A stretch of 64,000 nt of DNA from Coprococcus sp. (GCA_017935345.1 JAGBHU010000045.1:28024-92023), one strand, 5' to 3'; counted from the first letter of the stretch, positions 36,458-44,961 are shown. Made by a program: numbers and translations. Notes: a model not told the origin generated them from the sequence alone.

Positions 36458-36494
36458 GTTGCGTCTATAACCCAGTAGTTTCTATCACGCAACC
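36458..36494. repeat. Short inverted repeat
   Basis: GGTTGCGT at 36458-36465 pairs with ACGCAACC at 36487-36494 around a 21-base loop, in the gene-free stretch between the HTH gene start and tRNA-Trp. No T run follows on either strand. Its role is unknown. Confidence 0.5.
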
Positions 36495-36559
36495 CTAAGT
36501 CGCATTGGCATTTTTCTTCACTTTTTTCTAGTCAAAAACAGTAATTTCTCTGTTTTAGA

Positions 36560-36602
36560 AAAGAAAAACCTTGAAAAGCTGTTATACAACATTTCAAGGC
36601 TT
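36560..36602 (-). terminator. Terminator after tRNA-Trp
   Basis: Arms CCTTGAAA (36569-36576) and TTTCAAGG (36592-36599) are followed in minus orientation by TTTTTC. It lies about 12 bases beyond the 3' end of the tRNA. Confidence 0.85.
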
Positions 36603-36610
36603 ATTTCAAG

Positions 36611-36681
36611 CAGGGGATGAGAGAATCGAACTCCCACCAAAGGTTTTGGAGACCCCTATCATACCATTTGACCAATCCCCT
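36611..36681 (-). tRNA. tRNA-Trp (anticodon CCA)
   Basis: The minus strand folds as a standard cloverleaf of 71 bases: acceptor AGGGGAT/ATCCCCT, D stem GTCA/TGAT, anticodon stem GGGGT/ACCTT with loop CTCCAAA (anticodon CCA) and T arm GGGAG-TTCGATT-CTCTC. The 3' CCA is not encoded. It is the last chromosomal gene before the phage-tail cassette. No repeat of its 3' end is visible at the far end of the cassette. Confidence 0.95.
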
Positions 36682-36761
36682 ATATATACTGTTTTGTGCG
36701 TCTTTATCTTGCTAATGATGTCATAAATAAGACATCATTCAGACCTTCAGACCACTTCTTA

Positions 36762-36789
36762 ATTATATACATAACCGAAGATTTGTCAA
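36762..36789 (-). promoter_or_regulatory. Consensus sigma-A promoter of tRNA-Trp
   Basis: In minus orientation TTGACA, a 16-base spacer and TATAAT, both hexamers perfect. The tRNA begins about 75 bases downstream. Confidence 0.88.
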
Positions 36790-36834
36790 TACTATTTTTT
36801 ATGCCTTTCGATTCAATTCACGCCAACAACCGCG

Positions 36835-38880
36835 TTAAGCAATTTTTTCCCGCCTGTTCACAAACTTCTCAAAATCGTTTCTCATATATAAATAATTTTC
36901 CTTCTGATTTCGAATATAAGTATGATTCCTTTTAAAGAAATCTATCATCCATGGTTTCATATATTCGTCCTGTTCCTCTTTGCAAATATAAGCTATGAGC
37001 ATCAGCATGGAAGGATTGTTTTGTGCCTCACATAAACTTGATTCTCTGTTTATCCCGTTAAAATAATCCTCTTTCATCATGTCGAAGAGTTCAATGTCCT
37101 CCTCATTCACTTCTGAATCAATATTGTTTTTTATAAACTCCAATACATCGATATCCTTACATTCACTCCTTATATTAAAATAATCATACATGCGTTTTAC
37201 CAACCCGTTTATCTTATCGATAACATTTTTCTTGTCCTTCGTGTTTCTCGACTTATAGATATTATAAATAAATGCATCGTTTTGGCTTTCTTCACTTTGT
37301 AATCTTTCATCAAATGCTCTCATAAACTCAATAAACTTTACATCCGGTATGTCTAAACTGATAAATTTGTCAAAGACAGCTAACCAGATATGTGTATTTG
37401 TTGTATTAAACAACTTTTTGACCGAGTTATCTGCTACCCTTGAAAGTCTGTCCAGATTTTCTGTAAGATGTTCAAATTGCTTATCTGTTGCATTTGCATC
37501 TACAAATTTGAAAGTCTCAACCGGGTCTTTTTTCCAATCATCTGCAAAATTCATAGCCATAATTGTCTTTGCCACAACTTCATCCAACGTACCCTTCTTC
37601 CTATTTCCACTACTACAATCAATATTATCCTTAAAGAATGGATGTTGCTCGGAAATGGTTTTTATATTTTTTGAAATTCTATTTGTTACATTCGTTATGC
37701 CGTACTGTGACTTGCTCATAGCAACATGATTATTATAATTACGCATATGATAATCAATTATTTCTGATGTACAATTAAAAAATCTGGTAACTGTGACATT
37801 AAAATTATCAAATCTCTTCTGCAAAAACTTTGGCAAATCCTTATAATATTTTCCTGCAATACTGAACGTATCAATCACAAACCTCGTATTTCCTTCTTCA
37901 TCTTCAACAGGCTTCTTATACTTGATATTGACAAACTCTGCACCTTTTGCTTTAACCGGAATTCGATTTTCTTTAAATTCTTCAGCATAGGTCAATCTTT
38001 GTAATCCATCAATTAAATAAGATACTTTTTCTCCATCTTCCACTTTCTCACAAATTATAATTTCCGGTATGGGCTGGTTATTTAAAATCCTTGAATAAAA
38101 TTTGTTTATCTGTTCCTCATTCCACTGAAAAGGCTGCCTTTGGGAAATATAATTACGGTCAATGTACCCCATGGCTAAATCTTCCAATAAGGAGCCAAGA
38201 GGATTTTTATCTGTTCTATAGCTGTCAGTTGTATCCATATCCATAACATCATCCATATTTAATTCACATTCTTCTTTCATACGTATATCCTCCGTTTTTC
38301 TATATTGTTCTCTTTTGTTGCTCTTATTAAATAAGGAAATCATCTTATTCTGTTTTATTGACTTCATATTGTCTTCATATTCCTTATTACTTAGTTGAAG
38401 CTTTTCTTTTATTTCAGAAACAGATATTTCCTCCATCTTCATTTCTACTATCTGTCTCTGAATCCTGCTAAGACCAGACAGATATTTCTCTACCTTCTCA
38501 TCACGGAAATCATTTCTTTCCTCCTCCAACACGAAATTGATATCAAAATCTGATTGAAGCGTATCGGCAATCGTACATTTATCATCATCAAATAATGGCT
38601 CATCGATGGAAACCGAATTCCTGTCAATCATACGCTTTTGCCTGTTTCTTGCCGTTATTTCTGTCTTAACCTTGTTGGACAAACAGGAGTATAGAAACAC
38701 CTCAAAGGTCTGTTTCCCGTTATATCTTCTTATAACATCTATAAAAACTTCATTTGCTATGGAATAGAAATCGTGATAATCCTTATCCGATATCCCGCCA
38801 AATTGAAACAAAATCTTATCCACAATCGCACGAAGTCTTTTCGCATTGTTTGCATAATATGTATTTAATACATTTTCCAT
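36835..38880 (-). CDS. Sigma-factor-like/DUF262 fusion protein, SOS-controlled regulator of the tail cassette
   Basis: A 681-residue protein. Residues about 35-90 look like sigma region 2 (DFYSIANEVFIDVIRRYNG, FLYSCLSNKVKTEITARNRQ). Residues about 130-185 look like sigma region 4 (YLSGLSRIQRQIVEMKMEE then an HTH-like ISVSEIKEKLQLSNKEYED). From residue 225 it is a DUF262 (ParB/Srx-fold) protein with QRQPFQW at 247-253 and IDGLQRLT at 290-297, followed by a long helical C-terminal part. The start at 38880 follows GGGGGTG; a longer frame to 38961 lacks a site. DUF262 domains can be nucleases or nucleotide-dependent regulators. Transcribed from the LexA-box promoter, it is the likely activator of the rightward genes. 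Confidence 0.85.
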   Translation of the reverse strand: MENVLNTYYANNAKRLRAIVDKILFQFGGISDKDYHDFYSIANEVFIDVIRRYNGKQTFEVFLYSCLSNKVKTEITARNRQKRMIDRNSVSIDEPLFDDDKCTIADTLQSDFDINFVLEEERNDFRDEKVEKYLSGLSRIQRQIVEMKMEEISVSEIKEKLQLSNKEYEDNMKSIKQNKMISLFNKSNKREQYRKTEDIRMKEECELNMDDVMDMDTTDSYRTDKNPLGSLLEDLAMGYIDRNYISQRQPFQWNEEQINKFYSRILNNQPIPEIIICEKVEDGEKVSYLIDGLQRLTYAEEFKENRIPVKAKGAEFVNIKYKKPVEDEEGNTRFVIDTFSIAGKYYKDLPKFLQKRFDNFNVTVTRFFNCTSEIIDYHMRNYNNHVAMSKSQYGITNVTNRISKNIKTISEQHPFFKDNIDCSSGNRKKGTLDEVVAKTIMAMNFADDWKKDPVETFKFVDANATDKQFEHLTENLDRLSRVADNSVKKLFNTTNTHIWLAVFDKFISLDIPDVKFIEFMRAFDERLQSEESQNDAFIYNIYKSRNTKDKKNVIDKINGLVKRMYDYFNIRSECKDIDVLEFIKNNIDSEVNEEDIELFDMMKEDYFNGINRESSLCEAQNNPSMLMLIAYICKEEQDEYMKPWMIDFFKRNHTYIRNQKENYLYMRNDFEKFVNRREKIA

Positions 38881-39043
38881 TATTAACACCCCCATCTGAA
38901 TAAATGTACAAAATAACATAGTATTCATAAATTCATAAGAAATCTTCTTATATAAATCCATGTTTATATCCAGAGACCTGTCAAACAGTTCTCAAATACC
39001 ATGTGCTATATTCGTTTTTATTTTTATCTTTTGCGGTAAAAAC

Positions 39044-39072
39044 AGTATAGAACATATGTTCGTTTTTGTCAA
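39044..39072 (-). promoter_or_regulatory. Sigma-A promoter of the sigma-DUF262 gene
   Basis: Minus strand: TTGACA (39067-39072 complement), a spacer of exactly 17 bases, then TATACT (39044-39049 complement). The start point would be near 39037, giving a leader of about 157 bases before the ATG at 38880. The LexA box fills the spacer. Confidence 0.9.
39049..39062. promoter_or_regulatory. LexA (SOS) operator
   Basis: AGAACATATGTTCG matches the Gram-positive LexA/DinR consensus CGAAC-RNRY-GTTYG at 13 of 14 positions. It lies between the -35 and -10 elements of the leftward promoter, the ideal place for repression, so the regulator gene should be induced by DNA damage. Confidence 0.88.
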
Positions 39073-39100
39073 CTTCTATTTATTCGCTTTTTCAAGGTAC

Positions 39101-39117
39101 TTTCAGTATATCTGAAA
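39101..39117. promoter_or_regulatory. Palindrome TTTCAG-N5-CTGAAA
   Basis: Six-base inverted arms separated by TATAT in the divergent control region, downstream (rightward) of the LexA box. Shares the TTCAG/CTGAA core with the palindrome at 39204-39220. A protein-binding site for the cassette's own regulators is possible; this is inference. Confidence 0.5.
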
Positions 39118-39203
39118 ATATGTACAAAAATTTTGCCATGGATATTCCTTATAAAGAGAGAACGTATATATGAAAAAAAGTCAATACATAATGCAATACG
39201 CAA

Positions 39204-39220
39204 TCCTGAATTTTTCAGGA
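39204..39220. promoter_or_regulatory. Palindrome TCCTGAA-N3-TTCAGGA
   Basis: Perfect 7-base arms around TTT, 125 bases before the first rightward gene. It can be an operator or a small hairpin in the leader of the RNA polymerase transcript. I find no convincing sigma-A promoter reading rightward in 39062-39344, which suggests that rightward transcription needs a special factor. Confidence 0.5.
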
Positions 39221-39344
39221 CAATCATTTAAAAAAGGAGAAATACAGGTTAGGGACAAGTTGGTTTTTGCTTGAAATAAGTATAACTACAATTACCCCAA
39301 TGAACATGGAACAAAAAAATACAGAAACGGAGGATTTAGTACGA

Positions 39345-39527
39345 ATGACAAACAAATTTTACAAAACAGAAACCTTTGATAAGAAGCATAATCACTTTGG
39401 AGGGAAAATCTATCTTTCGGATTTTAATACCGATTATAGAGGGAAAAAAAGTACGAACGGCTCTTCTATAGCTTCCCGTATCGCATCAGACTTTCGTAGA
39501 GAGGAGGAATTAAAACGTGTACAATAA
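39345..39527 (+). CDS. Small protein preceding the RNA polymerase gene
   Basis: A 60-residue basic and polar protein (MTNKFYKTETFDKKHNHFGG...) with no known family. The ATG at 39345 follows CGGAGGA by 10 bases; a longer frame from 39267 has no ribosome-binding site. The end overlaps the GTG start of the RNA polymerase gene by 11 bases, so the two are translationally coupled and this protein may be its accessory. It is the first rightward gene of the cassette. Confidence 0.65.
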   Translation: MTNKFYKTETFDKKHNHFGGKIYLSDFNTDYRGKKSTNGSSIASRIASDFRREEELKRVQ

Positions 39528-42363
39528 GCAAATATACATACCGTCTATAGATGCCAAAGACATTTATTTATCATCCCATTATATTGAAGATAATCCTGAT
39601 GGCTATAACCTAAAATTAAAGGATGGACAGTACAATCTGAGGAAATTTACGAACAGTCTGGATGATAGTCTGGACTTAACCGAATTATTGAACATCTATT
39701 ACAAGAAGTACAGACGAAAAGATTTTTCCTTTAGAATAAAAAAACACCAATACACAACAAATGTAATCAATCTTACATTCAAGTATTCTGTTAAAGAATG
39801 GAACCAAATGAGCAAAAATATCTTTGTGAAATTCGGTTATGATTACAGAGCTCTTGTATTTGAAGATTGTATTGCAAAAAATGAAACAGGTGAAATTGTT
39901 GGTATCCAAGTTGGAGAAAATCTCCACTCTCCCATTGAAGAACTACCAAATTACTTTTCTATTGTAGATATAGAAACGAAAAACGAAAATGGTGTGTCAA
40001 CCACAACGACAGTTCAGAAACAGTACAAAAAGGTCAAAGAACCTAAAACCTTAAAAACAAATGCAGAGCTGCGAAAAGAATTATACAGACATGGCTTTAT
40101 CTGCAATGGTGTTCAATATTGCAGAATGAAAAGGTCATCCGGTTCTGCCCGTGTTGGCAAGTGTTTATTTATAAATGAAGAATTATTGAAGCCTCTCCTT
40201 AAATTCAGTTCAGGTAATATTACAATTCAAGAAGGGGAAGAAGTCGATTTAGCCGCATATGAAAGCTATATATCACTGCCATCAAGCAGCATTATTGGTA
40301 CGATTCCGATTGCACCGGAAAATATTTTACTGATTGATGACTATGAAAGTGTCTTTCGGGAGGATGTCATTGAAACACATAATGAGAATGGATGGCTTAC
40401 CACTTCTGAAAAAAATTGTGAAATATCAAACAGTATATGGGATGGTCAATCTCTTATTGATATTTCGTTAATAGGTGATTACTCCTGCTATGGCATGATT
40501 TTGCTAAGAAATCTGATGTTTAAATCCTGTTGCTTTAATTGTAATATTCAGAAATGGTTTCAAGACAACAACATTACTGATATCTCCCAATTAAACGGAA
40601 AAACAAGGGCAAAGCGAATTGAGGATATCAAATTGATTACAACCCCTAGCAGTATCAAGTACCTGAAATTTGATACACTCGATAATTGGCTGGATCATCT
40701 CTATCCTGAATTTGGAGTCGTAAAGCATGATAAAAAAACACATTTCTTTGGCGGCAAATTAGTCCAGACCCATTATCAGCTAATAAATACCCTACAGTTA
40801 TCTCAGGATGAAGTTCGGGAATTTCTACAGGAGTCCTTGGATTTCGCCCAATTATTAAGGGATAATCCCGCCGTTGTAAGACACTATATTAAATATCCCG
40901 ATATAGATGAGCTCGACGCAATGGCAAAACCAATGCTGGATAAGAATGATGTGGTATATAACCTGATGTGTATAAATGATAATTTTACAAAGACAAAATA
41001 TTATCAGGAATTTTTGGTTGATTTGCTTCGCTCCTATTACAAAAACCTAAAAAACGGTCATGTTTATGTAAACGGAAACTATGCTACCCTTTTAGGAAAT
41101 CCAATAGAAATGTTACAACAATCTATCGGAACTTTTCAAGGAGAAAGCCAGATTGGTGTTGGCAATATTCATAATATACGATTTGGCTATCATAAAACCT
41201 TACTCGGTTCCAGAAGTCCTCATGTAACCATGGGTAATATCTGGTTAGCATATAATAAGGAAAATATACAGATTGACCGCTATTTCAATCTGACTGATGA
41301 AATCGTCTGTATTAATTCCATCGGGGAAAATGTATTGCAAAGACTTTCCGGTGCAGACTTTGACTCAGACACCGTCCTATTGACGGATAATGAAATTCTG
41401 ATAAGAGCTGCCAAGCGAAATTATCATGTGTTCAAAACACCTACCTCTTTTGTAGCTGCAAAGAAGGTAAAGCGATATTATACTCCTGAAGAGCAGGCAG
41501 ATTTGGATATTAAAATATCCGTAAATAAGATTGGCGAAATCATCAATTTATCCCAGGAGCTTAATTCGCTGCTATGGGACAAAATGTATCATGGAAGCTC
41601 CTATGACAGCATAAAGGATTTGTATTATGATATTTGCCAATTAGATGTAATGTCCGGTATTGAGATTGACAAAGCAAAGAAGGAATTTGATATTGATAAT
41701 CATAAAGAGCTTACCAAGATGAGGAAAAAATATCAAGAAGAGCTTAGTGACGAATATAATAGGAAGAAAATGCCACACTTTTTCTCTCATATATCCAGGC
41801 AAAAGGGATATTACAATCCGGAAAAAAAGAATTATTGCAAATACGATACATCTATGGATTATTTGCAGACGGTTGTTAACGGATTTCGAATTAAACATCC
41901 ATATAAAAAGGAATGGCTGCCATTTGTTGCTATTTTGGATAAGACACTGTATCGGACATCCGGTGTAAACCAAAAGCAAATAAATCGAATATACAGTATT
42001 GTTAAGAAATATATAGCAGAGCGAAAAAGTATTTTTAGCTTGGAACTAGATAAGGATGATACAAATGAGCGGGTACAATTACTTTACAGCAATTTAATTT
42101 CCGATATTGAAAAGGAGACGATAGGATTTTCTACATTATACAGACTGCTCAGTTCCTTAGAGGAAAAAGAAAATTCACAGATAAAAAATACATTATTAAA
42201 AGTATTATACCTATGCGGAAATGAAAGCTTTAATAATGCCATTATCAATTCTTCGTCCGAGATTGAACAGTTAGAACCTGACGGAGATGATATAAATCTG
42301 TTCGGTATCGGATACAAAATTACAAAAAAACGGGTTCATTCGGAAATTGAAACTTTATTTTGA
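39517..42363 (+). CDS. Single-subunit double-psi-beta-barrel RNA polymerase (YonO/QDE-1/crAss-like type)
   Basis: A 948-residue protein starting at GTG after GGAGG. Near residues 565-575 it has SRSPHVTMGNIW, which recalls the RNPCLHPGD motif of eukaryotic RdRPs and the related loop of multi-subunit RNA polymerases. Residues 613-618 read ADFDSD followed by TVLLTDNE, matching the catalytic metal triad (DxDGD) with three aspartates kept and Ser instead of Gly. A basic segment RSSGSARVGKCLF near residues 207-219 may belong to the other barrel. Phage proteins of this class (SPbeta YonO, crAss-like phage RNAP) transcribe phage genes from DNA. Here it precedes the tail operon and probably transcribes it. 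The assignment is by motif only. Confidence 0.72.
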   Translation: MYNKQIYIPSIDAKDIYLSSHYIEDNPDGYNLKLKDGQYNLRKFTNSLDDSLDLTELLNIYYKKYRRKDFSFRIKKHQYTTNVINLTFKYSVKEWNQMSKNIFVKFGYDYRALVFEDCIAKNETGEIVGIQVGENLHSPIEELPNYFSIVDIETKNENGVSTTTTVQKQYKKVKEPKTLKTNAELRKELYRHGFICNGVQYCRMKRSSGSARVGKCLFINEELLKPLLKFSSGNITIQEGEEVDLAAYESYISLPSSSIIGTIPIAPENILLIDDYESVFREDVIETHNENGWLTTSEKNCEISNSIWDGQSLIDISLIGDYSCYGMILLRNLMFKSCCFNCNIQKWFQDNNITDISQLNGKTRAKRIEDIKLITTPSSIKYLKFDTLDNWLDHLYPEFGVVKHDKKTHFFGGKLVQTHYQLINTLQLSQDEVREFLQESLDFAQLLRDNPAVVRHYIKYPDIDELDAMAKPMLDKNDVVYNLMCINDNFTKTKYYQEFLVDLLRSYYKNLKNGHVYVNGNYATLLGNPIEMLQQSIGTFQGESQIGVGNIHNIRFGYHKTLLGSRSPHVTMGNIWLAYNKENIQIDRYFNLTDEIVCINSIGENVLQRLSGADFDSDTVLLTDNEILIRAAKRNYHVFKTPTSFVAAKKVKRYYTPEEQADLDIKISVNKIGEIINLSQELNSLLWDKMYHGSSYDSIKDLYYDICQLDVMSGIEIDKAKKEFDIDNHKELTKMRKKYQEELSDEYNRKKMPHFFSHISRQKGYYNPEKKNYCKYDTSMDYLQTVVNGFRIKHPYKKEWLPFVAILDKTLYRTSGVNQKQINRIYSIVKKYIAERKSIFSLELDKDDTNERVQLLYSNLISDIEKETIGFSTLYRLLSSLEEKENSQIKNTLLKVLYLCGNESFNNAIINSSSEIEQLEPDGDDINLFGIGYKITKKRVHSEIETLF

Positions 42364-42413
42364 AACTCATATGAAGGTCAAATTAAAGTTACATAGGATA
42401 AGGAGGAATAACA

Positions 42414-42737
42414 ATAGACGAAAATAAAAAATATTATAATCAAAAATGTGTTATTTCTGAAATTCATAAAAAAACAGGATGCTCTACTGATGATATTTCA
42501 AAAATCCTGAATTCATTAGGAGATGTGGTAAAGGATAAATGTAGTGACGGTAATCATTATGTCGAAATCAAATTATTTCCCGGACTAAAAGTATCCTCAA
42601 AATTGATACCACCGGAGCAATCCAAATCCAATCTGAATATTTCCAAATTGGATTTTGTTTTAAGATTAAATGCTACATTCAGCGACTATTTCAAAAAAGA
42701 AATCAGAAGCTTACATAATAGAACACACCTACAATGA
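42414..42737 (+). CDS. HU-like DNA-binding protein, apparent AUA start
   Basis: An open frame of 107 residues. It has two N-terminal helices (VISEIHKKTGCSTDDISKIL then a turn and LGDVVKDKC), a beta part (YVEIKLFPGLKVSSKLIPP) and a C-terminal helix, the order seen in HU/IHF proteins and phage HU homologues. AGGAGG at 42401-42406 is 7 bases from an ATA codon at 42414 that opens the full-length frame; no ATG, GTG or TTG is in phase there, and the first in-phase GTG/ATG (42522-42525) would delete the helical half. I take AUA as the likely start. The role would be DNA architecture near the polymerase. Confidence 0.6.
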   Translation: MDENKKYYNQKCVISEIHKKTGCSTDDISKILNSLGDVVKDKCSDGNHYVEIKLFPGLKVSSKLIPPEQSKSNLNISKLDFVLRLNATFSDYFKKEIRSLHNRTHLQ

Positions 42738-42772
42738 GCTATTATTGAAATGTAACATAATTTATTATTCTC

Positions 42773-42791
42773 AGAGATTATCATAATCTCT
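42773..42791. promoter_or_regulatory. 19-bp perfect palindrome before the tail genes
   Basis: AGAGATTAT-C-ATAATCTCT has a one-base centre, too tight for a hairpin and so more like a protein-binding site. It lies in the longest gene-free gap between the polymerase module and the first structural gene. A pyrimidine-rich stretch follows. Confidence 0.55.
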
Positions 42792-42906
42792 CCTATTCTA
42801 TTTTCTTTTTACTCTCTTCTTTCCACAGGTGGCAATGCTTTCTATTATGAAGGTATTGTCACTTGTGTTTCTATATATTTATTTTAAAAACGATAGGAGG
42901 TTCCAT

Positions 42907-43416
42907 ATGTCTGAAAAATATTATGATGCATTATCTGATATGAGCAGAATAAAAGAAAATCTCATAGGTGTTTTTGAAGCAACACCTGATATAACAAGAC
43001 TGATTGTACACTGTTTCGATACGCCGTATATTGAAGGAAGCATATCGGATAATAAAAGTGCAATTTTTATAGATACATCTCTTATAAAATCAGATAACCG
43101 GCATATCAAAGAAGTCGGCATAGACATTTTTATTATTTGTCATAAAGACTTTATAAAATTGTCTGAAGAAGAAACAAATTACTATCATTCAATCGGTATC
43201 TATGGAAACAGACTGGATAGTGCAATTCAGGCTGTCAATGCCGCCATAAACAAGAAATCCACAATGGATATCATAAAAGGGACATATTCCATTGGGGATT
43301 TGACCTTTGCTGAAAAAGAGCCTATTAAACAGTATGCTTCCGGAACAGATTTCTATGGAAAATGTCTGTCCTATACATACCAATCGTTTTATAACCGAAA
43401 AAATTATATAAAGTAG
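42907..43416 (+). CDS. Putative tail-associated protein (completion/terminator position)
   Basis: A 169-residue soluble protein, start at the ATG 7 bases after AGGAGG; the longer frame from 42829 lacks a site. No family is recognisable with certainty. It is the first gene of the structural block, two genes before the major tail protein, which is where siphophages encode head-tail joining or tail terminator proteins. Its content (repeated strand-rich segments such as ITRLIVHCFDTPYIEGSI) would allow such a fold. Position is the main argument. Confidence 0.5.
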   Translation: MSEKYYDALSDMSRIKENLIGVFEATPDITRLIVHCFDTPYIEGSISDNKSAIFIDTSLIKSDNRHIKEVGIDIFIICHKDFIKLSEEETNYYHSIGIYGNRLDSAIQAVNAAINKKSTMDIIKGTYSIGDLTFAEKEPIKQYASGTDFYGKCLSYTYQSFYNRKNYIK

Positions 43417-43424
43417 GTGGCATT

Positions 43425-44183
43425 TTGAAGTTAAGTTATTTTGAATTACTATCACCGGCTCCCGTTAATATTGAAAATGTAGGTGGGATTATTTCTCCTA
43501 CATTAAAAGATATCTCTTCTATCGGTATAAACACATACCAATATTACTTAACGATTTTGCAAATGGATTTGAAAACGTACTTTACCTTAATAGGACAAAC
43601 AGCAGAATTTGAGCAACTGTCAGATGAAGATAAATCGAAGTTAAACATCTTCGATTTATTAACTATCAATACACAATCCGTCAATTTGCTGCAAAATATA
43701 TTCAATTTCTTTTTGAAGGAAGACGTCATTTATTCCACGGAGCACAAGATATTTTTCGTGCAAAATGAGGATGAAGTAATTGGTACAATTGCAAAAGAAC
43801 ACTACCCTGAAATTTGTGACTTAATTTGTCAACGCAACCGCATTAAATCCAACCAAGAAGAAGATTTATCAAAAGTAAAAAGCAAAAAAGCATTAGAGAT
43901 CATGAAAAAACTGAAAAAAGGAAGGGCTGAAAAGTCGAAGCAAACAAGCGCAGATCAGAAGATGGAATTAGGTAATATTATTTCTGCTGTCGCGAATAAA
44001 AGTCAATCTCTTAATATCATAAATATCTGGGATTTGACCGTATATCAGGTTTGGGACTGCTTTTCAAGACTTTCTAATAACAGTATATATGATATTCAAT
44101 CCATGAGTGTTGCTGCATGGGGAAATAAGGATAATTTCTTTGATGCAACTACATGGTTTAAAAGAATAGATACAATTGACTAA
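43425..44183 (+). CDS. Conserved phage-tail cassette protein
   Basis: A 252-residue protein starting at TTG after AGGTGG. It opens with MKLSYFELLSPAPVNIENVG and continues with helices; a Lys-rich segment (about residues 150-175) precedes the C-terminal part. Proteins of this kind are commonly seen in Lachnospiraceae prophage tail modules. An assembly or chaperone role is inferred only from its place directly before the major tail protein. Confidence 0.55.
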   Translation: MKLSYFELLSPAPVNIENVGGIISPTLKDISSIGINTYQYYLTILQMDLKTYFTLIGQTAEFEQLSDEDKSKLNIFDLLTINTQSVNLLQNIFNFFLKEDVIYSTEHKIFFVQNEDEVIGTIAKEHYPEICDLICQRNRIKSNQEEDLSKVKSKKALEIMKKLKKGRAEKSKQTSADQKMELGNIISAVANKSQSLNIINIWDLTVYQVWDCFSRLSNNSIYDIQSMSVAAWGNKDNFFDATTWFKRIDTID

Positions 44184-44202
44184 AGAAATGGAGGAAATTA
44201 TT

Positions 44203-44961
44203 ATGTCAAACCCAAATATGGCTAACCGCGAGGTATGCGATCTTATTTTCGTAGATTATTCTACAAAGAAACCGTTTTTAAATTTAGACTTTGCTAATGT
44301 TTCTACAACAGAGCTTACAGGTGAATCAGTATTTGCCTATGGTGGAAAGGGACACCCTAAGCGTGTTCAGTTCGCCGGAGAAAGAGGCGGTACGCTTACT
44401 ATTGAAACACAGATTCAGACCGTTAAGTTATGGCAGATGATTACAGGCGGCGAAATCAAGAATACTGCTAAGTTTGTAACAAGAGTTGAAGCTGCTGTAG
44501 ATGCCGGTTCTGACAATAGCACTATTATTACATTAACAGATACACCTGTTAAAGGTAGCGTTGTTGTATATGCAGATGGTGATGATTGCGGTAAGGAATT
44601 AGAATGTACCGTCAACGATAAGATAATTACACTTGATGCCACGTCCGCTCTTAAGAAGGATGACAAGGTAATTGTTTATTATATGAAGGAAGTATCTGCG
44701 GGTGTTCAGAGCATCAACATCAAGTCTACAAGCTTCCCTAAGAACTTTACTGTATACGGCGATACTGTTATGAAGACTGAGGATGACGAGGTATTACCAT
44801 ACAAGCTCACAGCTTACAAGGTTGCTCCTCAGAGTAATATGTCACTCAGCTTCTCAAACTCAGGTGACCCTGGCACAATTACAATCACTTGTGACCTCAT
44901 GGCTGACAGTGATGACAATATGCTTGATTTAACACTGATTGAGGAAACTGTAACTCAGTAA
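44203..44961 (+). CDS. Major tail (tube) protein
   Basis: A 252-residue beta-rich protein; the ATG follows GGAGG at good distance, while an upstream TTG frame overlaps the previous gene. The N-terminal region (REVCDLIFVDYSTKKPFLNLD, TLTIETQIQTVKLWQMITGG) and the C-terminal segment PGTITITCDLMADSDDNM resemble phage major tail tube proteins of Firmicutes. Codon use is strongly biased compared with its neighbours, fitting the most abundant structural protein. A strong terminator follows immediately. Confidence 0.78.
   Translation: MSNPNMANREVCDLIFVDYSTKKPFLNLDFANVSTTELTGESVFAYGGKGHPKRVQFAGERGGTLTIETQIQTVKLWQMITGGEIKNTAKFVTRVEAAVDAGSDNSTIITLTDTPVKGSVVVYADGDDCGKELECTVNDKIITLDATSALKKDDKVIVYYMKEVSAGVQSINIKSTSFPKNFTVYGDTVMKTEDDEVLPYKLTAYKVAPQSNMSLSFSNSGDPGTITITCDLMADSDDNMLDLTLIEETVTQ

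Noticed and set aside
38881..38961. Longer start (38961) for the sigma-DUF262 protein
   Set aside because: No ribosome-binding site precedes it, whereas GGGGGTG precedes the ATG at 38880.
43425..44183. Portal or capsid protein
   Set aside because: The length and helical content do not fit, and no capsid-like or portal-like motif is seen; it is better placed as a tail assembly protein.
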